Assembly: GCF_003002915.1 (NCBI RefSeq) | Contig: NZ_PVTG01000013.1 | Coordinates: 1 to 64,000, forward strand | DNA length: 64,000 bases | Direction: 5' to 3' | Source: Geodermatophilus tzadiensis | GTDB lineage: Bacteria; Actinomycetota; Actinomycetes; Mycobacteriales; Geodermatophilaceae | Shown here: piece by piece, positions 26,922-34,349 of the stretch | Layout of the letters: every line of letters begins with the position of its first letter | How positions within the stretch are numbered: the stretch's first letter is position 1 | Position numbers and translations under genes: made by a program | Notes under the pieces: model-generated | The model's database searches: none | What the model was told of the DNA's origin: nothing | Seen by the model: only the letters and a program-made list of their open reading frames with translations

Positions 26922-27817
26922 GCGGGTGGGCCGAGTGGCTGGGCACGGCGGTCCGGGAGTGGCGGCCGACCCCACCGCCGCTGCCCGACCACCTCGAGGG
27001 CATCCTGCGCGCCGGCGACCCCGAGTGGTTCGCCCGCGAGCTGGCCATCGCCGCGGCGCCGCCGTGGGAGGTGTGGCTGTTCCTGCTGCGCCGGTTCTCC
27101 TGGCTGGTCGACCTCGTCGGCCGGGTCGAGGTCACCGGGTCGATCCCCGAGGAGCTGCGCCGCGGTCCGCTGCTGCTGGCGGCCAACCACGTCGGCGACT
27201 TCGACCCGTTCGTCATCGCGGTCGCGCTGTACCGCCTCGGCGTCGTCCCGCGGATCATGGCCACCGGCGGGATCATGGCCGCGCCGGTCGCCGGCCCGCT
27301 GCTCGAGCGCGCCGGCGGCATCCGGGTGGAGCGCGGCACCGAGGTGGCCCGGCACGCGGTGCGGGTCACCGAGGTGGCGCTGGTGCACGGCGGGCACGTG
27401 GTGGCCTACCCGGAGGGGCGGGTCGGCCTGGCGCCCGACGGCTGGCCCGAGCGCGGCCGCACCGGCATGGCGCGGCTGGCCCTGGGCGTGCGGGTGCCGG
27501 TGATCCCGGTCAGCCAGTGGGGTGCCCAGGAGGTGCTGCAGTACGGCAACGACTGGGGCAAGCTGCGCACCCTGGCGCGGTCGCTGGTGCAGCGGCCGGT
27601 GCTGCGGGTGCACGTCGGGCCGCCGGTGTTCATGGAGGACCTGGAGGTGGGCCGGGTCGGTGACGCCAACCGGGCCCGGATGCGCATCGCCGCCGCGATC
27701 ACCCGGGGGCTGGTGCCGCTGCGGGCGGCCGGCCCTGAGCTGCACCCGGACCCGACCCGGCCGACGACGGGTGCGGCGGCCTTCCCCGGCGGCGTCGTCC
27801 CCGACGACATCCCGTGA
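26918..27817 (+). CDS. 1-acyl-sn-glycerol-3-phosphate acyltransferase-like protein
   Basis: The 299-residue protein has the PlsC domain: H91-x4-D96 (NHVGDFDPF), then GIRVERG and YPEGRVG in place of the FPEGTRS motif. The acyltransferase transfers an acyl chain to a lysophospholipid or glycerophosphate acceptor at the membrane. It is in a GTGA overlap with the GDPD gene. A second PlsC protein is at 36452. The C-terminus ends in a Pro-rich unstructured tail. Confidence 0.85.
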   Translation: MSGWAEWLGTAVREWRPTPPPLPDHLEGILRAGDPEWFARELAIAAAPPWEVWLFLLRRFSWLVDLVGRVEVTGSIPEELRRGPLLLAANHVGDFDPFVIAVALYRLGVVPRIMATGGIMAAPVAGPLLERAGGIRVERGTEVARHAVRVTEVALVHGGHVVAYPEGRVGLAPDGWPERGRTGMARLALGVRVPVIPVSQWGAQEVLQYGNDWGKLRTLARSLVQRPVLRVHVGPPVFMEDLEVGRVGDANRARMRIAAAITRGLVPLRAAGPELHPDPTRPTTGAAAFPGGVVPDDIP

Positions 27818-27940
27818 CCGGACGGTGCTGGACCGCAACGGTCCCGGCTGACACCCTGCGCTCGTGACCGAGCTGGCGAGGTCACGCGGAAGCACAGCAC
27901 CGTCGGTCACGACGCCGACGAGCGCAAGCGAGGAGGAGTC

Positions 27941-29284
27941 GTGACCGCCCCCGTCGCCGCCCGCACCGTCGATCCCGCGCTGCGCCGGGAACGCCTGGGC
28001 TGGTACTCCTACGACTGGGCGATGTCGGTGTTCAACACCAGCGTCACCACGGTCTTCCTCGGGCCCTACCTGACGTCGGTGGCCGAGGACGCGGCCGGGC
28101 CCGACGGGCGGCTGCCGTTCCTGGGCCTGTCGATCCCGCCGGGCAGCTGGTTCTCCTACGTGCTGTCGGTCTCCGTCGTCCTGCAGGTCGTCGTCCTGCC
28201 GCTGACCGGTGCCGTCGCCGACCGCACCGGCCGCAAGCGGCACCTGCTCGGGGCGCTCGCGGCGCTGGGCGCGCTGGCGGCGACCTGCCTGTTCTTCGTC
28301 GCCGACGGCCGCTACCTGCTGGGCGCGGCGCTGTTCGTGGTCGCCAACGTCAGCTTCGGCGCGGCGACCGTCGTCTACTACTCGTGGCTGCCCGACCTGG
28401 CCGCGCCCGACGAGCGCGACGCGGTGTCCAGCCGCGGCTGGGCGTTCGGCTACGTCGGCGGCGCGCTGCTGCTGGCCGTGCACCTGGGGCTCTTCCTCGG
28501 CGCCGGGTCACTGGGGCTGACCGAGGGCGAGGCGGTGCGCATCTGCCTGGCCACCGCGGGCCTGTGGTGGGGCCTGTTCACCCTGGTCACCGTCTCGCTG
28601 CTGCGCGACCGCCGGCCCCGGGAGGCCGCCGCCGGGCCGGCGACCAGCGGCTTCCGCCAGCTGTGGGGGACGCTGCGCGAGATGCGGGCGTTCCCGCTGA
28701 CGCTGTGGTTCCTGGGCGCCTACCTGCTGTTCAACGACGGCGTGCAGACCGTCATCTCGCTGTCGGCGACGTACGCCACCGAGGAGCTGGGGCTGTCCCA
28801 GTCGGTGCTCACCGGCGCGATCCTCATGGTGCAGGTGGTCGCCGTGTTCGGGGCGCTGGGCCTGGGCCGGGTGGCGGCGCGCTACGGCGCCAAGCGCACG
28901 GTGCTGGGCTGCCTGGTGGCCTGGACGGCGGTGCTGGTGGCCGCCTACACGCTGCAGGAGGGCGCGGTCGCGCAGTTCTACGCGCTCGCCGCGGTGATCG
29001 GGCTGGTGCAGGGCGGCACCCAGGCGCTGTCGCGGTCGCTGTTCAGCCACCTGATCCCGGCGGGCAAGGAGGCGGAGTACTACAGCTTCTACGAGATCAG
29101 CGACCGCGGGACCAGCTGGCTGGGGCCGCTGGCCTTCGGCCTGACCTACCAGCTCACCGGCTCCTACCGGTACGCGATCATCAGCCTGGTGGTGTTCTTC
29201 CTCGCCGGCTTCCTGCTGCTGGTGCGGCTGCCGATGCGCCGCGCGGTGCTCGCGGCGGGCAACACGCCGCCGGAGCGCCTGTGA
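27941..29284 (+). CDS. UMF1/Atg22-type MFS transporter
   Basis: The 447-residue membrane protein has twelve predicted helices. The N-terminal YSYDWAMSVFNTSVTTVFLGPYL is the signature of the UMF1 (vacuole effluxer Atg22-like) branch of the major facilitator superfamily, and PLTGAVADRTGRKRHLLG is the loop 2-3 MFS motif. The substrate is unknown; amino acid or metabolite efflux is typical in the family. GTG 27941 follows AGGAGGAG at 27931-27938. It overlaps the start of tdk (GTGA). Confidence 0.88.
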   Translation: MTAPVAARTVDPALRRERLGWYSYDWAMSVFNTSVTTVFLGPYLTSVAEDAAGPDGRLPFLGLSIPPGSWFSYVLSVSVVLQVVVLPLTGAVADRTGRKRHLLGALAALGALAATCLFFVADGRYLLGAALFVVANVSFGAATVVYYSWLPDLAAPDERDAVSSRGWAFGYVGGALLLAVHLGLFLGAGSLGLTEGEAVRICLATAGLWWGLFTLVTVSLLRDRRPREAAAGPATSGFRQLWGTLREMRAFPLTLWFLGAYLLFNDGVQTVISLSATYATEELGLSQSVLTGAILMVQVVAVFGALGLGRVAARYGAKRTVLGCLVAWTAVLVAAYTLQEGAVAQFYALAAVIGLVQGGTQALSRSLFSHLIPAGKEAEYYSFYEISDRGTSWLGPLAFGLTYQLTGSYRYAIISLVVFFLAGFLLLVRLPMRRAVLAAGNTPPERL

Positions 29285-30018
29285 CCGACCCGTCCGTCCC
29301 GCCGGCGGCCGTGCCCGCCGCCGGCGACCGCCGCCGCGCGCCCGCACCGGCCCACCTGCGCTTCTTCCACGGCCCGATGGACTGCGGCAAGTCCACCCTC
29401 GCCCTGCAGGTCGACCACAACCAGAGCCGCCAGGGCCGCTCCGGGCTGCTGCTGACCCAGGGCGACCGCTCGGCGCGGCCGCTGATCAGCTCCCGGGTGG
29501 GCCTGTCGCGCACCGCCGTCGAGGTCGACGCCGGCACCGACCTGCTGCTGCTGGTGCGCAGCCACTGGGCCGAGGGCCGCCGAGTGGACTACCTGATCGT
29601 CGACGAGGCGCAGTTCCTCACCCCCGGTCAGGTCGACCAGCTCGCCGAGCTCGTCGACGCCTCGCACGTCGACGTCTACGCCTTCGGCCTGACCACCGAC
29701 TTCCGCGCCCGGCTGTTCCCGGGCACCCAGCGGCTGCTGGAGGTCGCCGACGACGTGCAGCGCATCCAGGTCGAGGTGCTGTGCTGGTGCGGCCTGCCCG
29801 GCCTGCTCAACGCCCGCGTCGCCGACGGCGCCATGGTGCGGTCGGGCGCCACCGTCGTCGTCGCCGACACCGCACCCACCCCCGCCCCCGGGGACGGCGA
29901 CGGCGACGGTCCCGAGCCCGGCTCGGAGGTGCACTACCAGGTGCTGTGCCGGCGCCACCACGTGCTCGGCCAGCTCGGGCCCACCGCGGCCGGTCCGGGG
30001 CAGCTGGCCCTCCCCTGA
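29281..30018 (+). CDS. tdk: Thymidine kinase
   Basis: The 245-residue enzyme phosphorylates thymidine (salvage). Walker A GPMDCGKST (31-39), DEAQFL (D108-E109-A-Q-F) and a zinc-binding C-terminal domain are visible: CWCGLPGLLNARV and later CRRHH. It is longer than the E. coli type (about 205) because of a 25-residue N-terminal extension and an acidic insertion (GDGDGDGPEPGSE) before the last zinc cysteines. Many mycobacteria lack this gene. It is translationally coupled to the MFS gene. Confidence 0.92.
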   Translation: MTDPSVPPAAVPAAGDRRRAPAPAHLRFFHGPMDCGKSTLALQVDHNQSRQGRSGLLLTQGDRSARPLISSRVGLSRTAVEVDAGTDLLLLVRSHWAEGRRVDYLIVDEAQFLTPGQVDQLAELVDASHVDVYAFGLTTDFRARLFPGTQRLLEVADDVQRIQVEVLCWCGLPGLLNARVADGAMVRSGATVVVADTAPTPAPGDGDGDGPEPGSEVHYQVLCRRHHVLGQLGPTAAGPGQLALP

Positions 30019-30094
30019 GTCGGGTGGTCCCCCGACCGGGGGGTGCGCGCAGCGGCCGATACCACTCCATGCGATGATGGGGAACCGACTCAGC

Positions 30095-30120
30095 GGAATC
30101 TCTTCGCGAAATCCGTCGTT
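30095..30120 (+). promoter_or_regulatory. SigR/SigH-type promoter of rbpA
   Basis: GGAAT (30095-30099), 18 bases, then GTT (30118-30120) matches the thiol-oxidative stress sigma consensus (GGAAT-N18/19-GTT). rbpA is a known SigR target in Streptomyces. The transcript would start near 30127, with an ~83-base leader. Confidence 0.55.
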
Positions 30121-30209
30121 GGTCCCTTTCGACTCCCCTGCGCAGTGGGTACTCCCTGCTGCGACGTGGACTCCTGACCGACACCCGAAGCACGAGAGGA
30201 CGGTGTGCC

Positions 30210-30554
30210 ATGGGCGAGCGTTCCCTGCGCGGCAGCCGACTGGGCAGCGTGAGCTACGAGACCGAGCGGAACACCGCTCCGATCGAGCGGCAGTACGCGG
30301 AGTACAAGTGCCCCACGGGTCACCAGTTCACCGTGCCGTTCGCCGACGACGCCGAGGTGCCCGACACCTGGGAGTGCAAGTTCGACGGCGCCGCCGCCAA
30401 GCTGGTGGGCGGCAGCGAGCCGGCCCCCAAGAAGGTCAAGCCGCCGCGGACCCACTGGGACATGCTGCTCGAGCGGCGCTCCGTGGAGGACCTCGAGGAG
30501 GTCCTCGCCGAGCGCCTCGAGGTGCTGCGCGGCCGGCGGACCCGCGCCAGCTGA
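30210..30554 (+). CDS. rbpA: RNA polymerase-binding protein RbpA
   Basis: The 114-residue actinobacterial transcription factor stabilises the open complex with SigA. The order is an N-terminal tail (RGSRLGSVSYE), the core domain with C34-P-T-G-H38 and C56 (WEC), a basic linker (PKKVKPPRTHWDML) and the sigma-interaction helix (LLERRSVEDLEEVLAERLEVLR). ATG 30210 is preceded by AGAGGA at 30193-30198. A SigR-type promoter lies at 30095-30120, and a very strong terminator at 30565-30610 makes the gene a single-gene unit. Confidence 0.96.
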   Translation: MGERSLRGSRLGSVSYETERNTAPIERQYAEYKCPTGHQFTVPFADDAEVPDTWECKFDGAAAKLVGGSEPAPKKVKPPRTHWDMLLERRSVEDLEEVLAERLEVLRGRRTRAS

Positions 30555-30564
30555 CACCCGCACC

Positions 30565-30610
30565 ACGCGCGACGGCCCCGGTGGGACACCCCACCGGGGC
30601 CGTCGCGCGT
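30565..30610. terminator. Strong terminator of rbpA
   Basis: A 21-bp perfect stem (30565-30585 with 30590-30610) around a four-base loop ACAC is the most stable hairpin in the window. It is 11 bases after the rbpA stop, with no T tract. Confidence 0.8.
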
Positions 30611-30678
30611 CCGGGGACCGGTGAGTTCCCACGCTCCGGCGGGTCTGCACCGGCAGCACCCCACCGAGGAGGACCACC

Positions 30679-31227
30679 GTGGCGCACCTGATCGCCGGCA
30701 CGACGATGTCCCTGGACGGCTACGTCGCCGACCCCCACGGGGACTCCGGTGTGCTGTACGCCGACCTCGGTACCCCGGCCGGCAGTGCGTACCTGGCGGC
30801 GTCACAGGCCGAGACCGGGGCGGTGCTCATGGGCCGGCGCACCTACGACGGCGCGCCCGACCCCGACTCCTACGCCGACGACTACGAGTACCAGGTGCCG
30901 ATCGTCGTCCTGACCTCGCGCCCGCCGGCCACCCCGCCGCGGCGCAACGACCGGCTGTGGGTCACCTTCTGCGGCGACCTGCACGAGGCGGTCGGCACCG
31001 CCCGGGAGCTGGCCGGGGAGAAGGCGGTCACCGTCGTCGGCGGCGCCGACCTCAACCGCCAGCTGCTCGCCGCCGGCCTGTTCGACGAGCTGCAGGTCGA
31101 CGTCGTGCCGGTGCTGCTCGGCGGCGGCCTGCGCGCCTTTCCCGGCGTGGCTCCCGGCCGGCTGGAGGCGACCGGCGTCGAGCAGGTGGGCGAGCGCACC
31201 TGCCTGCGCTTCCGGCCCCTGCCCTGA
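30679..31227 (+). CDS. RibD C-terminal / dihydrofolate reductase family protein
   Basis: The 182-residue protein has the reductase fold shared by RibD-C and dihydrofolate reductase: IAGTTMSLDGYVAD at the start, LMGRRTYDGA, PIVVLTSRPP, then VTVVGGADLNRQLLAAGLFDELQVDVVPVLLGGGLRAFPG. NADPH-dependent reduction of a small substrate is expected, but the substrate is unknown. GTG 30679 follows GAGGAGGA at 30666-30673. No antifolate-type binding residues can be claimed. Confidence 0.85.
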   Translation: MAHLIAGTTMSLDGYVADPHGDSGVLYADLGTPAGSAYLAASQAETGAVLMGRRTYDGAPDPDSYADDYEYQVPIVVLTSRPPATPPRRNDRLWVTFCGDLHEAVGTARELAGEKAVTVVGGADLNRQLLAAGLFDELQVDVVPVLLGGGLRAFPGVAPGRLEATGVEQVGERTCLRFRPLP

Positions 31228-31236
31228 GCCCGACCG

Positions 31237-31743
31237 TCAGGCGCGCGGGCCGGCGTCGACCACGTCGCCGGCCACCTCCCCCTCGATGACGTGCACCCGC
31301 GGACCGGCCGCCGTCGCGCCGGGCACCCGGGTGCTGCGCACCCGCACCGGGCCGGCGGGGAGGAGCCCCAGCCGGGCGGCCAGGCCGCGGCCGACCAGCG
31401 TGCGCACCAGCGGCCGGGTGGGCGGCAGCAGGCACAGCAGGCCGACGACGTCGCCGAGGAAACCCGGCAGCACCATCAGCGCGCCGCCGACGGCGACCAG
31501 TCCCCCGTCCCCGATCGTCCGGCCTCGCTGCAGGGGCCCGCCGCGGGCGTGCGAGCGGAGGGGGGCAGCGAGGTCCTTCAGCTGGCGCGCCATCAGCACC
31601 CAGCCCAGCACGGTGGTGGCCAGCGCGACCAGCACGGTCGCGCCGACGCCGATCCAGCTCGCCACCAGCACGAAGACGACGACCTCGGCGAGCGCCCACA
31701 GCCCCGCCAGCACCCGTACCCGTCGACCCACAGCCCGTCCCAC
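31237..31743 (-). CDS. fxsA: FxsA family membrane protein
   Basis: The 168-residue protein has the FxsA topology: an N-terminal helix (LWALAEVVVFVLVASWIGVG), a second helix (TVLVALATTVLGWVLMARQ), a cytoplasmic loop and two more helices (LVAVGGALMVLPGFLGDVVGLL). FxsA proteins are cytoplasmic-membrane proteins, known in E. coli for suppressing F-plasmid exclusion of phage T7. The loop residues 54-76 are encoded by a copy of the palindromic repeat (31518-31582), yet the protein length is normal. GTG 31743 has GAGGAG upstream. It is 40 bases after the ppm gene in the same direction. Confidence 0.85.
   Translation of the reverse strand: MGRAVGRRVRVLAGLWALAEVVVFVLVASWIGVGATVLVALATTVLGWVLMARQLKDLAAPLRSHARGGPLQRGRTIGDGGLVAVGGALMVLPGFLGDVVGLLCLLPPTRPLVRTLVGRGLAARLGLLPAGPVRVRSTRVPGATAAGPRVHVIEGEVAGDVVDAGPRA
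31518..31582 (-). repeat. Covarying palindromic element, copy C, inside fxsA
   Basis: Arms GGCCTCGCTGC (31521-31531) and GCAGCGAGGTCC (31565-31576) show a T·A pair where copy B has C·G, so both arms changed together. Overall it is about 90% identical to copy B over 63 bases. It lies entirely inside the fxsA coding sequence and encodes the cytoplasmic loop. No -10 box flanks this copy. Confidence 0.85.
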
Positions 31744-31783
31744 GGCTCTCCTCGGCCCGGCCTCGCGGGCGGCCCGGGTCCGC

Positions 31784-32578
31784 CTACCGGACCTCGCTGG
31801 ACCGCCCGCGGTCGCGGACCCGTCCTGGCACGGCGCGGGGGACCCGGCCCGGCAGGCGGTCGGCCAGCCGGTCCTGCAGGCCCCACCACGTGACCCGCAC
31901 CAACGCCTCCTCAACGATCGAGGCGGTCATCTTGCTCCTGCCGAACTCACGTTCGCTGAAGGTGATCGGCACCTCGGTCACCCGCGCGCCCGCGCGCACC
32001 GCCCGCCAGGCCCAGTCCACCTGGAAGCAGTAGCCCTGGCTGGCCACCTCGTCGAAGGGCAGCCGGTCGACCAGCTCCCCGCGGACGGCGCGGAACCCGC
32101 CGGTGGCGTCGGCCAACGGCAGCCGCAGCGCCGAGCGGGTGTAGCGGTTGCCCAGGCGGGAGAGCAGCAGCCGCCGGCGCGGCCAGTCCTCCACCCGCCC
32201 GCCGGGCACCCACCGCGACCCGAGCACCAGGTCGGCGTCCTCCAGCGCGGCGAGCAGCAGCGGCAGCTGCTCGGGGTGGTGCGAGCCGTCGGCGTCCATC
32301 TCGACCAGGACGTCGTAGCCGTGCGCGCGGCCCCAGCGGAACCCGGCGACGTAGGCCGGGCCGAGGCCGGCCTTCTCCGTGCGCCGCAGCACGTGCACCC
32401 GCGGGTCGCCGGCGGCCAGCTTCTCGGCGAGGTCGCCGGTGCCGTCGGGTGAGCCGTCGTCGACGACGAGCGCGTGCGCGGCCGGCACGGCGGCGTGCAG
32501 CCGGTCGAGGATCGGCTCGAGGTTCTCCACCTCGTCGTAGGTCGGGACGACGACGAGGACCCGTGAGGGGCCGCTCAC
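31784..32578 (-). CDS. ppm1: Polyprenol-phosphate mannosyltransferase (Ppm1 GT2 domain)
   Basis: The 264-residue GT-A glycosyltransferase transfers mannose from GDP-mannose to polyprenol phosphate, giving the lipid donor for lipoglycans and protein O-mannosylation. Motifs are VVPTYDEVENL, DDGSPDGT (40-47), the metal-binding EMDADGSHHPE (Asp95, Asp97), and GSRWVPGGRVEDWPRRR with a C-terminal FGRSKMT. The GTG overlaps the lnt stop. In mycobacteria this domain is fused to Lnt in one protein; here the two are separate overlapping genes. Confidence 0.92.
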   Translation of the reverse strand: MSGPSRVLVVVPTYDEVENLEPILDRLHAAVPAAHALVVDDGSPDGTGDLAEKLAAGDPRVHVLRRTEKAGLGPAYVAGFRWGRAHGYDVLVEMDADGSHHPEQLPLLLAALEDADLVLGSRWVPGGRVEDWPRRRLLLSRLGNRYTRSALRLPLADATGGFRAVRGELVDRLPFDEVASQGYCFQVDWAWRAVRAGARVTEVPITFSEREFGRSKMTASIVEEALVRVTWWGLQDRLADRLPGRVPRAVPGRVRDRGRSSEVR

Positions 32579-34260
32579 CGGCTCCCCCGCCGCGCGCGCA
32601 CGGCGACGGCGAGCACCGCGCCGGCGCCCAGCGCGGCCAGCACCCACTCGGGGCCGGCGCCCAGGCGCTGCGCGAGCGTGGTGGTGTCGCGCCGGGCGAT
32701 CTCCTCGACGAACACCGCCGAGGTGAACAGCTGCGACTGGCGCACCAGGGTCCCGTCGGGCGCGATCACCGCGGAGATGCCGCTGGTGGAGGCCAGCGCC
32801 ACCGAGCGGCCGGTCTCCACCGCCCGCACCTGCGCGGCGGCGACCTGCTGGGCGCTCTCGTCGCTGTAGCCGAAGGTGGCGTTGTTCGTCTGCACGACGA
32901 GCAGCTCGGCGCCGGCCTCCACGGTGTCGGCCACCAGGGAGTCGTAGACCACCTCGAAGCAGATGACGTCGCCCACCCGCGCGCCGCCCGTCTCCAGCAC
33001 GCCGACCTCGCTGCCCCGGGTGAAGTCGCGGCGGACCAGGTCGACCTTGTCGCTGAAGAAGCGGAAGAAGGCGCGGGCGGGCACGTACTCGGCCAGCGGC
33101 ACCGGGTGGCGCTTGACGTAGGTGTCACCGGGACCGGTCCCCGGCTCCCACACGATGCCGGTGTTGCTCAGGTACTGCCCCGGGCCGTCGACGACGGCGC
33201 CGACCAGGATCGGCGCGCCGATCGCGTCGGCGGCGCCGCTGATGGCCCGGGCGGCGTCGGCGTTGGTGTAGGGGTCGATGTCGGAGCTGTTCTCCGGCCA
33301 GACCACCAGGTCCGGCTGCGCCCGGTCCCCGGCGGCCACCGCGGCGGCCAGCTGCAGGGTCTGCTGCACGTGGTTGTCCAGCACCGCCCGGCGGCGGGCG
33401 TTGAACTCCAGGCCGGCCGCGGGCACGTCGCCCTGCACGACGGCGACGGTGACCGTCGGCCCGCCCGCGGTGAGCGAGCTGCCGGGCAGCGGCAGCCAGG
33501 CCAGCCCCCCGAGCAGCGGGACGGCGAGCGCGCCGGCCACCGCCGCGGCCGCCGGGCGCAGCGCCGGTCCGCGGACGGCGGCGAGCACGGCCGCGGCCAG
33601 CAGCGCGCCGCACAGCGCGACGGCGAAGCCGACCAGCGGCACCCCGCCGTAGGCGGCCAGCGACAGGAACGGCCCGTCGGTCTGGCTGAACCCCAGCCGG
33701 CCCCACGGGAAGCCGCCGAACGGCAGCCGGCCGCGCAGCGCCTCGTCGGCCACCCACAGCGCCGCCGTCCACAGCGGCCACAGCCGCAGCCGCGAGGTGG
33801 CCGCCGTCGCCGCGCCCAGCAGCGCGAGGAACAGCGCCTGGGAGACGGCCAGCGCCAGCCACGGGACGGCGCCGACGTAGGTGCCGCTCCACGACAGCAG
33901 CGGCACGAAGAAGGCCAGTCCGAACACCAGGCCCAGCCAGGCGCCGCCGCGGGCGCGCTGCCCGTGCACGGCCACGGCCAGGGCGGCGGTGGCCGGCACC
34001 GCCAGCAGCGGCAGCGACCATCCCGGGAAGGCCAGCAGCAGCAGGAGGCCGCCGGCCGCGGCCAGCGCGGTGCGCCACGGCACGCGGCGTCGGGCGGCGG
34101 GCGGCCGGTCGGGGCCGGTGCGGGGCCGCTGCGTGTCCGGCGCGGCTGCTGCGGGCACCCTCGGCCTCCCCGCGACGTGGTGCTCCGGGCGGGCCCGGGC
34201 CTCCGGCTGGCGCCCGCCGCGCGGCGGACGCGGACCACCGCGTGGTCCACCGACCAGCAT
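32575..34260 (-). CDS. lnt: Apolipoprotein N-acyltransferase
   Basis: The 561-residue membrane protein N-acylates the lipidated Cys of lipoproteins. After about eight N-terminal hydrophobic segments lies the nitrilase domain with Glu323 (WPENSSD), Lys383 (VKRHPVPLAEYVP) and Cys434 (VICFEVVYD), the expected triad. The N-terminal 60 residues are basic and Pro-rich. ATG 34260 has no clear ribosome binding site, so the start is uncertain. It is in a four-base overlap with ppm1 downstream, and the two are clearly one operon. Confidence 0.93.
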   Translation of the reverse strand: MLVGGPRGGPRPPRGGRQPEARARPEHHVAGRPRVPAAAAPDTQRPRTGPDRPPAARRRVPWRTALAAAGGLLLLLAFPGWSLPLLAVPATAALAVAVHGQRARGGAWLGLVFGLAFFVPLLSWSGTYVGAVPWLALAVSQALFLALLGAATAATSRLRLWPLWTAALWVADEALRGRLPFGGFPWGRLGFSQTDGPFLSLAAYGGVPLVGFAVALCGALLAAAVLAAVRGPALRPAAAAVAGALAVPLLGGLAWLPLPGSSLTAGGPTVTVAVVQGDVPAAGLEFNARRRAVLDNHVQQTLQLAAAVAAGDRAQPDLVVWPENSSDIDPYTNADAARAISGAADAIGAPILVGAVVDGPGQYLSNTGIVWEPGTGPGDTYVKRHPVPLAEYVPARAFFRFFSDKVDLVRRDFTRGSEVGVLETGGARVGDVICFEVVYDSLVADTVEAGAELLVVQTNNATFGYSDESAQQVAAAQVRAVETGRSVALASTSGISAVIAPDGTLVRQSQLFTSAVFVEEIARRDTTTLAQRLGAGPEWVLAALGAGAVLAVAVRARRGSR

Positions 34261-34349
34261 CCCATCCCCGTGCGCGCTCCCGGCCGACCGACCGGCGGCG
34301 TCCCCGGCCCGGGCGGTGCCGGCCGGTCGCTACAGCGACCGCAACACGG

